In this document: one piece after another, positions 36,697-45,815 of the stretch
Layout: every line of letters starts with the position of its first letter
How positions within the stretch are numbered: position 1 is the first letter of the stretch
DNA from: Dickeya fangzhongdai
GTDB taxonomy: Bacteria; Pseudomonadota; Gammaproteobacteria; Enterobacterales; Enterobacteriaceae
Length of the DNA stretch: 64,000 nt
Assembly (NCBI RefSeq): GCF_002812485.1
Contig: NZ_CP025003.1
Span: 3,472,001-3,536,000 of the forward strand
Direction: 5' to 3'
Program-made: the position numbers and the translations under genes
Notes under the pieces: generated by a model
The model's database searches: none
What the model was told of the DNA's origin: nothing
What the model saw: only the letters and a program-made list of their open reading frames with translations

Positions 36697-37419
36697 ATGA
36701 CCACGCTGTTTATTAGCGATCTGCATCTGAGCGAACAGGAACCGGCGATCACCGCCGGTTTTCTGCGTTTTCTGCGTGAAGACGCGCCCGGCGCCGACGC
36801 GCTCTACATCCTCGGCGATCTGTTCGACGCCTGGATTGGCGACGACGACCCGGCCCCGCTGCACGCCACGGTGGCGCAGGCGTTAAAGACGCTGGCCGAC
36901 ACCGGCGTACCCTGCTATTTCGCCCACGGCAACCGCGACTTTCTGCTCGGCGCGCGCTTCGCCCGCCAGAGCGGCCTGCAGTTGCTCGCCACGGAAACGG
37001 TGCTTGACCTCTATGGCCGTCGCACGTTGCTGTTGCACGGCGATACCCTGTGCACCGACGATCACGCCTACCAGAACTTCCGCCGCAAGGTGCATAACCC
37101 GCTTATCCAGCTGCTTTTCCTGTGGCTGCCGTTGTCCCTTCGTCTGCGCATCGCCGCCCGTATGCGTGCTGCCAGCCAGCAGGCCAACCAGCACAAATCC
37201 ATGACCATTATGGACGTCAACGCCGATGAAGTGATGGCCCGCCTGCGACACCATCAGGCCACGCTGATGATCCACGGTCATACCCACCGCCCGGCGATTC
37301 ATCCGATCGATCAGGCCGGCGTGTGCGCCGAGCGCGCCGTGTTGGGCGCCTGGCATCAGGAAGGTTCTCTGCTGCGGGTGACCGCGGACGACGTCCGTCT
37401 GATTTCATTTCCGTTGTAA
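36697..37419 (+). CDS. lpxH: UDP-2,3-diacylglucosamine diphosphatase
   Basis: A 240-residue calcineurin-like phosphoesterase with all metal motifs: FISDLHLSE (DxH), [30 protein letters not shown] and [10 protein letters not shown]. It cuts UDP-diacylglucosamine to lipid X plus UMP in lipid A synthesis, at the inner membrane face. Downstream of ppiB by 10 bp. Confidence 0.97.
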   Translation: MTTLFISDLHLSEQEPAITAGFLRFLREDAPGADALYILGDLFDAWIGDDDPAPLHATVAQALKTLADTGVPCYFAHGNRDFLLGARFARQSGLQLLATETVLDLYGRRTLLLHGDTLCTDDHAYQNFRRKVHNPLIQLLFLWLPLSLRLRIAARMRAASQQANQHKSMTIMDVNADEVMARLRHHQATLMIHGHTHRPAIHPIDQAGVCAERAVLGAWHQEGSLLRVTADDVRLISFPL

Positions 37420-37466
37420 CGCGACGTTTACACTGATTCCCCCCCTTAACGGCCCATTTCATCGCC

Positions 37467-37482
37467 ACGCAACCGTTTTCCT
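37467..37482. promoter_or_regulatory. PurR operator of purEK
   Basis: ACGCAACCGTTTTCCT matches the PurR consensus ACGCAAACGTTTTCNT with one change, and lies about 180 bp upstream of the purE start. PurR with hypoxanthine or guanine represses purEK in E. coli. Confidence 0.85.
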
Positions 37483-37578
37483 CCCCTCTGGCTCATGGTA
37501 TGCTCTACGCCCTCGCGACCTGCGGCTCCGGTTTCAGGTCGCCGTTGCACCGCGCAATGACCGCATCATGCACGATTA

Positions 37579-37618
37579 CTGTCATGCACGATCATCTACT
37601 GTCATGCACGATCATCGA
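37579..37618. repeat. Tandem 20-bp duplication in the purE leader
   Basis: CTGTCATGCACGATCATCTA at 37579-37598 is repeated at 37599-37618 with one change, after a partial third copy near 37564. It lies in the untranslated leader between the PurR box and the purE start. Confidence 0.8.
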
Positions 37619-37661
37619 CATGAATCACCACCGTCATGCAAACCACAGGAGCATTACAGGC

Positions 37662-38171
37662 ATGTCATCCAACGCTGCCCCGGCGAAAATCGCTATTGTC
37701 ATGGGTTCAAAGAGTGACTGGGCCACCATGCAGTTTGCTGCAGAGATCCTCACCACGCTGAATCTGCCCTATCACGTTGAAGTCGTCTCCGCGCACCGCA
37801 CGCCGGATAAACTGTTCAGCTTCGCCGAACAGGCGGACCAGAATGGCTTTGACGTTATTATCGCCGGCGCGGGCGGCGCCGCTCACCTGCCGGGTATGCT
37901 GGCGGCTAAAACCCTGGTGCCGGTGCTGGGCGTGCCGGTGCAGAGCGCCGCGTTAAGCGGTGTCGACAGCCTCTATTCGATTGTGCAGATGCCGCGCGGC
38001 ATTCCGGTCGGCACCCTGGCCATCGGCAAAGCCGGCGCCGCTAACGCCGCCCTGCTGGCCGCGCAGATTCTGGCGCGTCACGACCGCGAGCTGGCTTCTC
38101 GTCTGGCCGCCTGGCGTCAGGCGCAGACCGACGAGGTGCTGAACCACCCGGATCCGCGGGAGGATGCATGA
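37662..38171 (+). CDS. purE: N5-carboxyaminoimidazole ribonucleotide mutase
   Basis: A 169-residue PurE class [27 protein letters not shown] with the conserved His, [17 protein letters not shown] and [28 protein letters not shown]. It moves the carboxylate of N5-CAIR to C4 in purine synthesis. The start at 37662 has AGGAGCATTACAGG before it; in-frame codons back to 37500 cross the tandem repeat. It overlaps purK by 4 bp. Confidence 0.96.
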   Translation: MSSNAAPAKIAIVMGSKSDWATMQFAAEILTTLNLPYHVEVVSAHRTPDKLFSFAEQADQNGFDVIIAGAGGAAHLPGMLAAKTLVPVLGVPVQSAALSGVDSLYSIVQMPRGIPVGTLAIGKAGAANAALLAAQILARHDRELASRLAAWRQAQTDEVLNHPDPREDA

Positions 38172-39238
38172 AACCGGTTTGCGTACTGGGTAACGGCCAA
38201 CTGGGCCGTATGTTGCGCCAGGCCGGCGAGCCGCTGGGCATCGCCGTTTATCCGGTCGGGCTGGATGCGGAGCCGGAATCGGTGCCGGTGCAACACAGCG
38301 TCATCACCGCTGAAATCGAACGCTGGCCGGAAACGGCGCTGACCCGCCAGTTGGCGCAGCACCCGGCGTTCGTCAACCGTGATATTTTTCCGCGTCTGGC
38401 CGATCGCTACACCCAAAAACAACTGCTGGACGAACTGAATCTGGCCACCGCCCCCTGGCAGTTGCTGGCCTCGGCGCAGGAGTGGCCGGCGGTATTCGCT
38501 GCGCTGGGCGAACTGGCGATCGTTAAACGCCGCGTCGGCGGTTATGACGGCCGCGGTCAGTGGCGTATTCGTCCGGGCGAAGAGCATAGCCTGCCTGCCG
38601 ACTGCTACGGCGAGTGCATCGTTGAACAGGGCATCGCGTTTTCCGGCGAGGTATCGCTGGTCGGCGCGCGCAACGCAAAAGGCGACTGCGTATTCTACCC
38701 GCTGACCCGCAACCTGCATGAAGACGGCATCCTGCGCGCCAGCGTGGCATTGCCGCAACCGCAGCCGCACCTGCAACAGCAGGCGGAACAGATGCTGTCG
38801 GCCATTATGCATCGTCTCGGCTACGTGGGCGTGATGGCGATGGAATGCTTCGTGGTGGGCGATCGCCTGCTGATCAACGAGCTGGCGCCGCGCGTGCACA
38901 ATAGCGGCCACTGGACGCAAAACGGTGCCTCCATCAGTCAGTTCGAACTGCACCTGCGCGCGATTCTCGACCTGCCGTTACCGGCCCCGGTCGTCGCCAG
39001 CCCGTCGGTGATGGTCAACCTGATCGGCACCGACGTGAATATCGATTGGCTGGCGCTGCCGTTGGTGCACCTGCACTGGTATGAGAAAGAGGTACGTCCA
39101 GGCCGCAAGGTGGGTCACCTGAACCTCAATCACCCGGATGCCGCGCTGCTGAATCAGACGCTGCGCGCACTGGCGCCGTTGTTGCCGGACGCCTATCAGT
39201 CCGGGCTGGTATGGGCCCAGCAGCAACTGAGCTGCTGA
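38168..39238 (+). CDS. purK: N5-carboxyaminoimidazole ribonucleotide synthetase
   Basis: A 356-residue ATP-grasp enzyme: [26 protein letters not shown] at the N terminus, [16 protein letters not shown] in the ATP-grasp core and [32 protein letters not shown] with the metal-binding acid residues. It makes N5-CAIR from AIR, bicarbonate and ATP. It follows purE with an ATGA overlap and shares the PurR-controlled promoter. Confidence 0.97.
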   Translation: MKPVCVLGNGQLGRMLRQAGEPLGIAVYPVGLDAEPESVPVQHSVITAEIERWPETALTRQLAQHPAFVNRDIFPRLADRYTQKQLLDELNLATAPWQLLASAQEWPAVFAALGELAIVKRRVGGYDGRGQWRIRPGEEHSLPADCYGECIVEQGIAFSGEVSLVGARNAKGDCVFYPLTRNLHEDGILRASVALPQPQPHLQQQAEQMLSAIMHRLGYVGVMAMECFVVGDRLLINELAPRVHNSGHWTQNGASISQFELHLRAILDLPLPAPVVASPSVMVNLIGTDVNIDWLALPLVHLHWYEKEVRPGRKVGHLNLNHPDAALLNQTLRALAPLLPDAYQSGLVWAQQQLSC

Positions 39239-39707
39239 GTCATTTAATGATACTGGCGGGCCGGCGTCGGCTCGCCGGTACCTGAAGCAAGATTTTTACG
39301 TGACATTATGATGATTGGGTTTATTATTTTCACCGTCTCCAAATTAAATATGTTTCATTGGTTATTTATTTCACCTGTCGCTATTTCTCATGAAATATAT
39401 TTACGCTTTATTACCCCCTCAATTAACCGCATTAACGCATCAAAAAAGATACCGTCGAAAATAAAAAATTTAACGCATCAATCCTGATATTTTATTTTTA
39501 ATTAATTGGGGTTAAAATAATTGACCTTAATTCATTTGTGTGATCGCCTCACTATTATTCCTCAACGGTCAGGATATAGAATGCAGCCACAAAAAAGATT
39601 ACCCCGATTCACATGATGTCTCGTGTGACACCTGCGAATTATCTCTGTATTGGCCTGCCGCCGGTACGGTATTTTTTATACTCTGTGTTCACCAAGGAGA
39701 AACACGC
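39239..39707. other. AT-rich region upstream of sdaC
   Basis: About 470 bp. Strongly AT-rich from 39300 to 39540. An ORF extension of sdaC back to 39540 (56 extra codons) is not conserved-looking. The sdaC start has AAGGAG 9 nt upstream. No terminator is evident after purK. The region probably carries the sdaC promoter; nothing more can be supported. Confidence 0.4.
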
Positions 39708-40991
39708 ATGAGCACAATTCAAGACAGCAGTCAGGTACTGGAGCAAGCTTCAGGCTGGCGTAAAAGCGATACCGTCTGGATGCTGGGCCTGTACGGCACG
39801 GCAATTGGGGCGGGCGTGCTGTTTTTGCCCATCAATGCCGGTATTGGCGGTCTGATTCCGTTGATTATCATGGCAATTATTGCTTTTCCAATGACCTATT
39901 ATTCTCATCGCGCATTATGCCGTTTTGTCTTATCCGGCAAAAAAAGCGGTGAAGATATTACCGAAGTGGTAGAAGAACATTTCGGCACCGGTGCGGGAAA
40001 ATTAATCACCCTGCTCTATTTTTTCGCCATTTATCCGATTCTTCTGGTTTACAGCGTAGCCATTACCAATACCGTTGACAGCTTTATTACTCACCAGCTG
40101 CATTTACCGTCGCCGCCGCGGGCGATTCTGTCGCTGATATTGATTCTGGGGCTGATGTTTATTGTCCGTTTCGGCGAAGCCATGATTGTAAAAGCCATGA
40201 GCGTGCTGGTTTATCCGTTCGTGGCGGTATTAATGATGCTGGCGCTGTATTTAATTCCTCACTGGAATACCACGGTCTTCCACAATATTTCCCTGACCAA
40301 CAGCACCACCGGCAACGGCATGTTGGCGACGCTGTGGCTGGCAATTCCGGTAATGGTGTTCTCCTTCAACCATTCGCCGATCATTTCATCTTTCGCGGTC
40401 GCCAAACGCCGCGAGTATGGCGACAACGCCGAGAGAAAATGCTCCCGCATTCTGGCCTGCAGCCACACCATGATGGTGCTGACCGTGATGTTCTTCGTGT
40501 TCAGCTGCGTACTGGCGCTCTCTCCGGCGGAGCTGATGGAAGCCAAGACGCAGAACATTTCGATTCTGTCCTACCTGGCTAACCATTTTAACAACCCGGT
40601 CATGGGGTATATGGCGCCGGTCATCGCCACCATCGCTATCTCCAAGTCATTCCTCGGCCACTATCTGGGCGCCGGCGAAGGCCTTAACGGCATGATGGTG
40701 AAAATGCTGCGCAGCCGCGGCAAGACCGTCTCGACCACCAAACTGAACCGCATCACCGCATTGTTCATGCTGGTCACCACCTGGCTGGTCGCCACCCTTA
40801 ACCCAAGCATTCTGGGTATGATTGAAACGATGGGCGGCCCGGTTATCGCCTGTCTGCTGTTCCTGATGCCGATGTACGCCATCCGTAAAGTGCCGGCCAT
40901 GCGCCAGTACAGCGGCACGCTGAGCAATGTGTTCGTCACCCTGCTGGGTCTGATCGCCATCACCGCTATCGTCTACACCCTGTTCGAGTAA
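39708..40991 (+). CDS. sdaC: Serine/proton symporter SdaC
   Basis: A 427-residue amino-acid permease of the SdaC/TdcC (HAAAP) family with about eleven membrane spans, from [24 protein letters not shown] to the last span near the C terminus. The segment [20 protein letters not shown] is typical of the family. It imports L-serine. The start at 39708 is set by a strong AAGGAG. The serine deaminase gene follows after 62 bp, matching sdaCB of E. coli. Confidence 0.96.
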   Translation: MSTIQDSSQVLEQASGWRKSDTVWMLGLYGTAIGAGVLFLPINAGIGGLIPLIIMAIIAFPMTYYSHRALCRFVLSGKKSGEDITEVVEEHFGTGAGKLITLLYFFAIYPILLVYSVAITNTVDSFITHQLHLPSPPRAILSLILILGLMFIVRFGEAMIVKAMSVLVYPFVAVLMMLALYLIPHWNTTVFHNISLTNSTTGNGMLATLWLAIPVMVFSFNHSPIISSFAVAKRREYGDNAERKCSRILACSHTMMVLTVMFFVFSCVLALSPAELMEAKTQNISILSYLANHFNNPVMGYMAPVIATIAISKSFLGHYLGAGEGLNGMMVKMLRSRGKTVSTTKLNRITALFMLVTTWLVATLNPSILGMIETMGGPVIACLLFLMPMYAIRKVPAMRQYSGTLSNVFVTLLGLIAITAIVYTLFE

Positions 40992-41053
40992 TACCTCCGT
41001 ACCCTCCCGACGCAGGCGGCCCGGCTGCCTGCGTCAGCTGAAAGGAACCCCCT

Positions 41054-42424
41054 ATGGTCAGCGTATTTGATATTTTCAAAATTGGTATCGGCCCTTCCAG
41101 TTCGCATACCGTTGGCCCGATGAAAGCTGGCAACATGTTCACGGACGATCTGGTCAGCCTGTCTCTGATTTCATCGGTTGACGCCATTATCGTTGATGTT
41201 TACGGCTCGCTGGCCCTGACCGGCAAGGGCCACCATACCGACATCGCCATCATTATGGGACTGGCGGGCAACCTGCCGGACAGCGTGGATATCGACGCCA
41301 TCCCGGCGTTTATTCAACAGGTGCAGCATACCCGCCGTCTGTCGCTGCTCAACGGGCGGTATGACGTCAGCTTCCCGCTGGACAGCGCGCTGCGCTTTCA
41401 GCCGGAGAACCTGCCGCTGCATGAAAACGGCATGACGATCCGCGCGCTCGACGCCAGCCAGAAGGTGCTGTACAGCAAAACCTACTACTCCATCGGCGGC
41501 GGTTTCGTGGTCGATCAGGAGCACTTCGGCCAGCCGATGGCGCAGGAAGAACGCGCACCCTGGCCGTTCTATTCCGCCCGGCAATTGTTACAGCACTGCC
41601 ACGACAACTGCCTGTCGCTGTCGGCGGTGGTGATGAAAAACGAAATCGCCATGCACGGCCGCGACGCGCTGGAAGCCTATTTCGCCAGCGTCTGGCAAAC
41701 CATGCAGAATGCCATTCATCGCGGCATGAACACCGAAGGCGTCCTGCCCGGCCCGCTGCGGGTGCCGCGTCGCGCTTCGGCGTTGCACCGCCTGCTGTTC
41801 ACCAACGGCCGTTTCTCCAACGACCCGATGGACGCGATGGATTGGGTAAACATGTTCGCCATGGCGGTGTCGGAAGAAAATGCCGCCGGCGGCCGGGTGG
41901 TGACGGCGCCGACCAACGGCGCGTGCGGCATCATTCCGGCGGTACTGGCGTATTATGACCGTTTCATCCAGCCGGTAACGCCGGACACCTGTCTGCGCTA
42001 TTTTCTGGCGGCCGGCGCCATCGGCATTCTGTTCAAGATGAACGCGTCTATTTCCGGAGCGGAAGTGGGTTGTCAGGGCGAAGTGGGCGTAGCCTGCTCA
42101 ATGGCGGCGGCCGGTCTGGCGGAACTGCTGGGCGCCAACCCGGAACAGGTATGCATCGCCGCGGAGATCGGTATGGAACACAATCTGGGGCTGACCTGCG
42201 ACCCGGTAGCCGGTCAGGTTCAGGTGCCGTGCATCGAACGCAACGCCATCGCCTCCGTCAAAGCCATCAACGCCGCGCGCATGGCGATCCGCCGCGCCAG
42301 CGAACCCCGCGTCTCGCTGGATAAAGTGATTGAAACCATGTACGAAACCGGTAAAGACATGAACGCCAAATACCGCGAAACCTCCCGCGGCGGTCTGGCG
42401 ATCAAAGTGGTGCAGTGCGAGTAA
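41054..42424 (+). CDS. sdaB: L-serine dehydratase (4Fe-4S)
   Basis: A 456-residue single-chain iron-sulfur L-serine deaminase: the N-terminal domain starts [29 protein letters not shown], and the catalytic domain has [26 protein letters not shown], and [23 protein letters not shown], where the cluster cysteines sit. It converts L-serine to pyruvate and ammonia. Named SdaB over SdaA because it follows sdaC in one operon. A hairpin terminator follows at 42457. Confidence 0.95.
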   Translation: MVSVFDIFKIGIGPSSSHTVGPMKAGNMFTDDLVSLSLISSVDAIIVDVYGSLALTGKGHHTDIAIIMGLAGNLPDSVDIDAIPAFIQQVQHTRRLSLLNGRYDVSFPLDSALRFQPENLPLHENGMTIRALDASQKVLYSKTYYSIGGGFVVDQEHFGQPMAQEERAPWPFYSARQLLQHCHDNCLSLSAVVMKNEIAMHGRDALEAYFASVWQTMQNAIHRGMNTEGVLPGPLRVPRRASALHRLLFTNGRFSNDPMDAMDWVNMFAMAVSEENAAGGRVVTAPTNGACGIIPAVLAYYDRFIQPVTPDTCLRYFLAAGAIGILFKMNASISGAEVGCQGEVGVACSMAAAGLAELLGANPEQVCIAAEIGMEHNLGLTCDPVAGQVQVPCIERNAIASVKAINAARMAIRRASEPRVSLDKVIETMYETGKDMNAKYRETSRGGLAIKVVQCE

Positions 42425-42456
42425 GCGTTCATCACAGGCAGTTAAAACAGAATCAC

Positions 42457-42484
42457 ACGCCGGGTTAATGCCCGGCGTTTTTTC
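42457..42484. terminator. sdaB terminator
   Basis: A perfect 8-bp stem ACGCCGGG / CCCGGCGT with a 6-nt loop and TTTTTT. It lies exactly at the stop of the converging XRE gene and is probably shared. Confidence 0.85.
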
Positions 42485-42923
42485 AGGAAGGTTTTTTCTC
42501 GCTATCCGGCCAGGACCAGATCAGGTTGTTTTCGGCGGCGGAAACATACCAGTCAAGCGCGCTGGCGACCGGTTTGGGCATCGACTCCGGTGCAGCCACA
42601 GGCGCGGCGACATCGGCGTTTTTCTTACGAATACGCAACGGCGCGCGCGGCTGCCCGCCATTCAGGCGCGCATTAAAATTCTCGACTTCGGTATCAAACA
42701 GCACGCCTTCCAGCTGATGTAAGCGATTCAACCCGCGCAGAATCGCCAGCAGGCTGCTCAGGGTAATCGACTCGCCCATTTCCGCCCGCTTGATGGTGGC
42801 GATGCCAAGCCCAGCCCGCTCGGCCAAATCCACCTGCGACAAGCGTTGCTGAATGCGCGCGTCTTTTATCCGCCGACAAAGCTCGGTGATGATGTCACCT
42901 TCGCTCATGGTGCTGAATCTCAT
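42483..42923 (-). CDS. XRE-family transcriptional regulator (orphan)
   Basis: A 146-residue regulator. Residues 15-70 form a helix-turn-helix XRE domain (IKDARIQQRLSQVDLAERAGLGIATIKRAEMGESITLSSLLAILRGL). The C-terminal half is a linker rich in Ala and Pro, ending YVSAAENNLIWSWPDSEKKPS. It looks like a HipB-type regulator, but no HipA-like kinase gene lies nearby. The start could also be Met6 at 42908. The target is unknown. Confidence 0.8.
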   Translation of the reverse strand: MRFSTMSEGDIITELCRRIKDARIQQRLSQVDLAERAGLGIATIKRAEMGESITLSSLLAILRGLNRLHQLEGVLFDTEVENFNARLNGGQPRAPLRIRKKNADVAAPVAAPESMPKPVASALDWYVSAAENNLIWSWPDSEKKPS

Positions 42924-43100
42924 AATGCCTACCGTTTAATACGCGTGAATGAAAACCGACGCTATTTTATCACCGCCGGGTTCAATCACACGGATAATTA
43001 ATGACGCGTATCAATTATTTTGATCCAACACATAAAATGCGGCTCAATACGCCCATTTATCCGACTCAGGTACGTTATTTCCGTCTGATGAATCACGCCT

Positions 43101-43134
43101 TAAAACAAACTGTTTAAAACAAACTGTTTAAAAC
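43101..43134. repeat. Tandem 14-bp repeat downstream of the secreted protein gene
   Basis: TAAAACAAACTGTT occurs at 43101-43114 and 43115-43128, and a third partial copy follows. Confidence 0.75.
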
Positions 43135-43161
43135 AACAGGCAGCGCATACGCCGCCTGTTG
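43134..43161 (-). terminator. Terminator of the first secreted protein gene
   Basis: A hairpin CAACAGGCGGCG / CGCTGCCTGTTG around TATG follows the stop of the minus-strand gene by about 30 bp. On the minus strand it is followed by TTTTAAACAG. Confidence 0.65.
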
Positions 43162-43199
43162 TATGGCACTTACTGAATGTTGTCTGGCACTTACTGAAT
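43158..43199. repeat. Tandem 21-bp duplication covering the gene's last codons and stop
   Basis: Units at 43158-43178 and 43179-43199. On the minus strand each begins ATTCAGTAAGTGCCA: Ile-Gln-stop plus downstream bases. The gene ends in the second unit (by plus coordinates); the first lies downstream. Confidence 0.8.
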
Positions 43200-43760
43200 A
43201 TTGAGCGACGTGCTCAGCGTGCGATTCGGGAAATTGGTCGATGTGGATTGATAACGGAATACCACCGACGACATATTGTCTGCATTGAAATACGCCATCC
43301 AGCCCGCAACGGTGTAGCCAGCCGGGCAGCTTTCGGTATAACGACCATTAACAATACAAACGGGGTTAACCTGATACGGGCTGGTTTGCCCGCCGTTCAG
43401 CCAGCCAATGCGGTTACCGCCATACCCCACTTCCAGCACGGCGATGCGCAACGTGGTGCCACCCGCATAACCTGACAGTGTAAAGGTATTGGTCGGCACC
43501 GCCTGCCAGCCGCCTTTCAGCGAGGAATACACCGCGTACACCTGCACTGAACTCAACGCCGGCGCCGGCGCGCGCAGCGCTTTATGTTCGGAAGAGGACA
43601 CGTCCTGTTCTGAACCGGCTGACAGCGGATGATCGATAAACGGAGAATCGAGCGCGGTAATGACGGTTTGTACCGGCTCATCAGAGGTTTGAGCATAAAC
43701 TGGCGATAGCGCCGCCACGACCATACCCAGCGTAAAACCTATTTTTATAGACATTCTCAT
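43191..43760 (-). CDS. Secreted protein, possibly DUF4879 family (paralogue 1)
   Basis: A protein of about 189 residues with a signal peptide (MRMSIKIGFTLGMVVAALSPVYA), a 45-residue variable linker rich in Ser/Asp/Glu, and a domain from about residue 70: PALSSVQVYAVYSS, LRIAVLEVGYGGNRIGWLNGGQ, and VVFRYQSTSTNFPNRTLSTSLNIQ at the end. The YGGNRIGW core is shared with the gene at 44213-44662. My guess at DUF4879 (PF16219) needs checking. Function unknown; secreted or periplasmic. Base composition around it is more AT-rich than its neighbours. The start at Met6 is uncertain. Confidence 0.7.
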   Translation of the reverse strand: MRMSIKIGFTLGMVVAALSPVYAQTSDEPVQTVITALDSPFIDHPLSAGSEQDVSSSEHKALRAPAPALSSVQVYAVYSSLKGGWQAVPTNTFTLSGYAGGTTLRIAVLEVGYGGNRIGWLNGGQTSPYQVNPVCIVNGRYTESCPAGYTVAGWMAYFNADNMSSVVFRYQSTSTNFPNRTLSTSLNIQ

Positions 43761-44151
43761 CCTGAGTGGTTCCATTAAAATATGCAGCCCATTGCTGCAA
43801 TGAAATACTAATCAGCACAAAAAATTGCCTCCAGTAAAAAAATGAGATAAGCAACATCATTTAAGAAACAAATAAAAATAAAAGAAAATATAAATAAAAC
43901 AAAAATAAAAACCAGTCGGGAAATATAAATCAAAACAAATTAGACAAGAAATATTACCGCGTGTTTATTTTTCTTGGATTTACTACCTTTAATCTCAGGA
44001 TAAAATGAAATAATAACGCACGTCTGACATGGAACACGTAAGGATTTCGAATACTGTCTGCGACAAAATAGTAAATGAGGCGGGCTGTCAGGATGTAAAC
44101 CTATCTGGATGTAAACCTGTCAGTACAACTGTTAGCATAACTGTTGGTACA
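43761..44151. repeat. AT-rich region with two kinds of repeats
   Basis: About 390 bp. 43840-43960 is very AT-rich with long A-runs and contains no ORF. 44015-44085 holds a degenerate copy of the 35111-35260 repeat (the stretch ACACGTAAGGATTTCGAATACTG aligns with its interior). 44091-44106 and 44107-44122 are tandem copies of GGATGTAAACCT-type 16-bp units. It must also carry the promoter of the 43760 gene. Confidence 0.55.
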
Positions 44152-44175
44152 ACAGGCAGCGTATGTGCTGCCTGT
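44152..44175 (-). terminator. Terminator of the second secreted protein gene
   Basis: Stem ACAGGCAGC / GCTGCCTGT with a 6-nt loop lies downstream of the stop of the minus-strand gene. Its stem resembles the terminator at 43134, consistent with duplication of the whole unit. Confidence 0.6.
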
Positions 44176-44212
44176 AAGGTGTAGTCTTATCGAGACGGTA
44201 TTTTAAAAAAAA

Positions 44213-44662
44213 TTACTTGATCGTGAGTGACGTGCTCAAGGTTTTATAGGGGAAATTAGCCGATGTCGATTGATAGCGGAAAGTCACTGATGTCTGATAG
44301 TTCGCGCTAAAATAGGCAATCCATCCCGCGCCTGTGGCACCTCGGGGGCAATTGTCCGTCATCTCGCCTTTCACCAGACACGCCAGTTTCACCGAATCGG
44401 GTTTCTTTTGTTCGCCGTTGATCCAACCAATACGATTACCACCATATCCGGTTTCCACAACGGCAATCTGCAGTGTGCCGCCCGCGTAGCCCGGCCCGAT
44501 CGAAACCGCGTTAACGGGAGCATATTGCCAGGTGCCGCCATATACCCCTGATAATACTTTAATACGTAATCCACTCAGAGCAGGCGCAGGCGCACTGAAC
44601 GCAGAAGACGTTGTAGCCAGAAGCAATCCCAGAGCCAACCCCATTTTTATAGACTTTTTCAT
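44213..44662 (-). CDS. Secreted protein, possibly DUF4879 family (paralogue 2)
   Basis: About 149 residues with a signal peptide (MKKSIKMGLALGLLLATTSSAFS) and one domain: PALSGLRIKVLSGVYG, LQIAVVETGYGGNRIGWINGEQ, and VTFRYQSTSANFPYKTLSTSLTIK. It is a clear paralogue of the gene at 43191-43760 but lacks the 45-residue acidic linker. Two Cys pairs appear in both (VCIVNGRYTESC versus ACLVKGEMTDNC), suggesting a disulfide. Tandem duplication followed by divergence is likely. The role is unknown; the arrangement suggests a cell-surface or secreted product. Confidence 0.7.
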   Translation of the reverse strand: MKKSIKMGLALGLLLATTSSAFSAPAPALSGLRIKVLSGVYGGTWQYAPVNAVSIGPGYAGGTLQIAVVETGYGGNRIGWINGEQKKPDSVKLACLVKGEMTDNCPRGATGAGWIAYFSANYQTSVTFRYQSTSANFPYKTLSTSLTIK

Positions 44663-44967
44663 CCCTAGCAATTCCATTTAAATGTACAGCCAATTGCTGC
44701 GAAAGAAATAGTAATTCACCTAATCAATTCCATCTAGCCAAAAACAGGCATAAACAATTTTGGTTATGCAATAAATAAAATAAAGCTGACCCAGATCAAA
44801 TAAAGGAAATAAGTAAAATTGGCGTCATTGTCGCCACAGAAGAACATGTTTATTTATCGTTATTTTTATTTAATTGAAAGATAAGGTTATGAACAAATGA
44901 ACGTATCGCAGCATAACGTAGTGAGCAAACCGCCTCACGAAAACATGCCGTTATCGTGAGGCGCAGC
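44663..44967. other. AT-rich intergenic region
   Basis: About 305 bp, AT-rich, between the second secreted protein gene and the pstB stop. A 66-codon ORF (44850-45050) overlaps pstB and has no signal. A hairpin around GTGAGGCG..CGCCTCACG (44933-44963) lies just downstream of pstB and may be its terminator. Confidence 0.45.
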
Positions 44968-45783
44968 TTAACCGAAACGACCGGTAATATAGTCTTCGGT
45001 ACGGCGTTCGGCCGGAGCGGTAAACAGCGCGTCGGTTTCGTTATATTCAATCAGCCGGCCATGATGAATAAACGCCGTATAATCGGACACCCGCGCCGCC
45101 TGCTGCATGTTGTGCGTCACCAGTACCAGCGTGAAGCGGCGTTTCAGCGCGCCGATCAGCTCTTCGATCACCAGCGTCGAGATCGGATCGAGCGCCGAGG
45201 TGGGTTCATCCAGCAACAGCACCTCCGGTTCGATGGCGATGGCGCGGGCGATCACCAGCCGCTGCTGCTGGCCGCTGGAGAGCGTCAGCGCATTGTCGCC
45301 AAGCCGGTCTTTCACCTCATGCCACAAGGCCGCGGCCCGCAGCGCATTTTCCACCGCTTCATCCAGCGTACGCCGCTCTTTCACGCCCTGCAGGCGCAGG
45401 CCGTAAATCACGTTTTCATAGATGGATTTGGGGAATGGATTGGGGCGCTGGAATACCATGCCGACCCGGCGGCGCAGCGTCGACACATCCACCGCCGGAT
45501 CGTTGATGGGCATGCCCTGCAGGCGGATATCGCCTTCAATGCGGCACGTATCCATCAGGTCGTTCATACGGTTAAAGCAACGCAATAGGGTGGATTTACC
45601 GCACCCGGACGGCCCAATCAACGCGGTCACGCGGTGTTTCGGAATACGCAGGGAGATATCGCTCAGCGCCTGCTTGTCGCCGTAATACAGATTCAGCCCG
45701 TCCACCGACAAAGCCGTTTGATCATCCGTCAACCGGTGGACGTCCATCACGGGGAGTCGTTCCAGCTGTTTAGGCATGCCCAT
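44968..45783 (-). CDS. pstB: Phosphate ABC transporter ATPase
   Basis: A 271-residue ATPase of the PstB type: Walker [33 protein letters not shown] (typical PstB), signature [59 protein letters not shown]. The start at 45783 follows GGGAG; 6 extra codons upstream are possible. The operon order is pstC-pstA-pstB. No pstS or phoU gene is in the window, so the binding protein must be encoded elsewhere. Confidence 0.95.
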   Translation of the reverse strand: MGMPKQLERLPVMDVHRLTDDQTALSVDGLNLYYGDKQALSDISLRIPKHRVTALIGPSGCGKSTLLRCFNRMNDLMDTCRIEGDIRLQGMPINDPAVDVSTLRRRVGMVFQRPNPFPKSIYENVIYGLRLQGVKERRTLDEAVENALRAAALWHEVKDRLGDNALTLSSGQQQRLVIARAIAIEPEVLLLDEPTSALDPISTLVIEELIGALKRRFTLVLVTHNMQQAARVSDYTAFIHHGRLIEYNETDALFTAPAERRTEDYITGRFG

Positions 45784-45815
45784 CACTATTTCTCCCACCA
45801 CGGTTCTCCCGCCAC

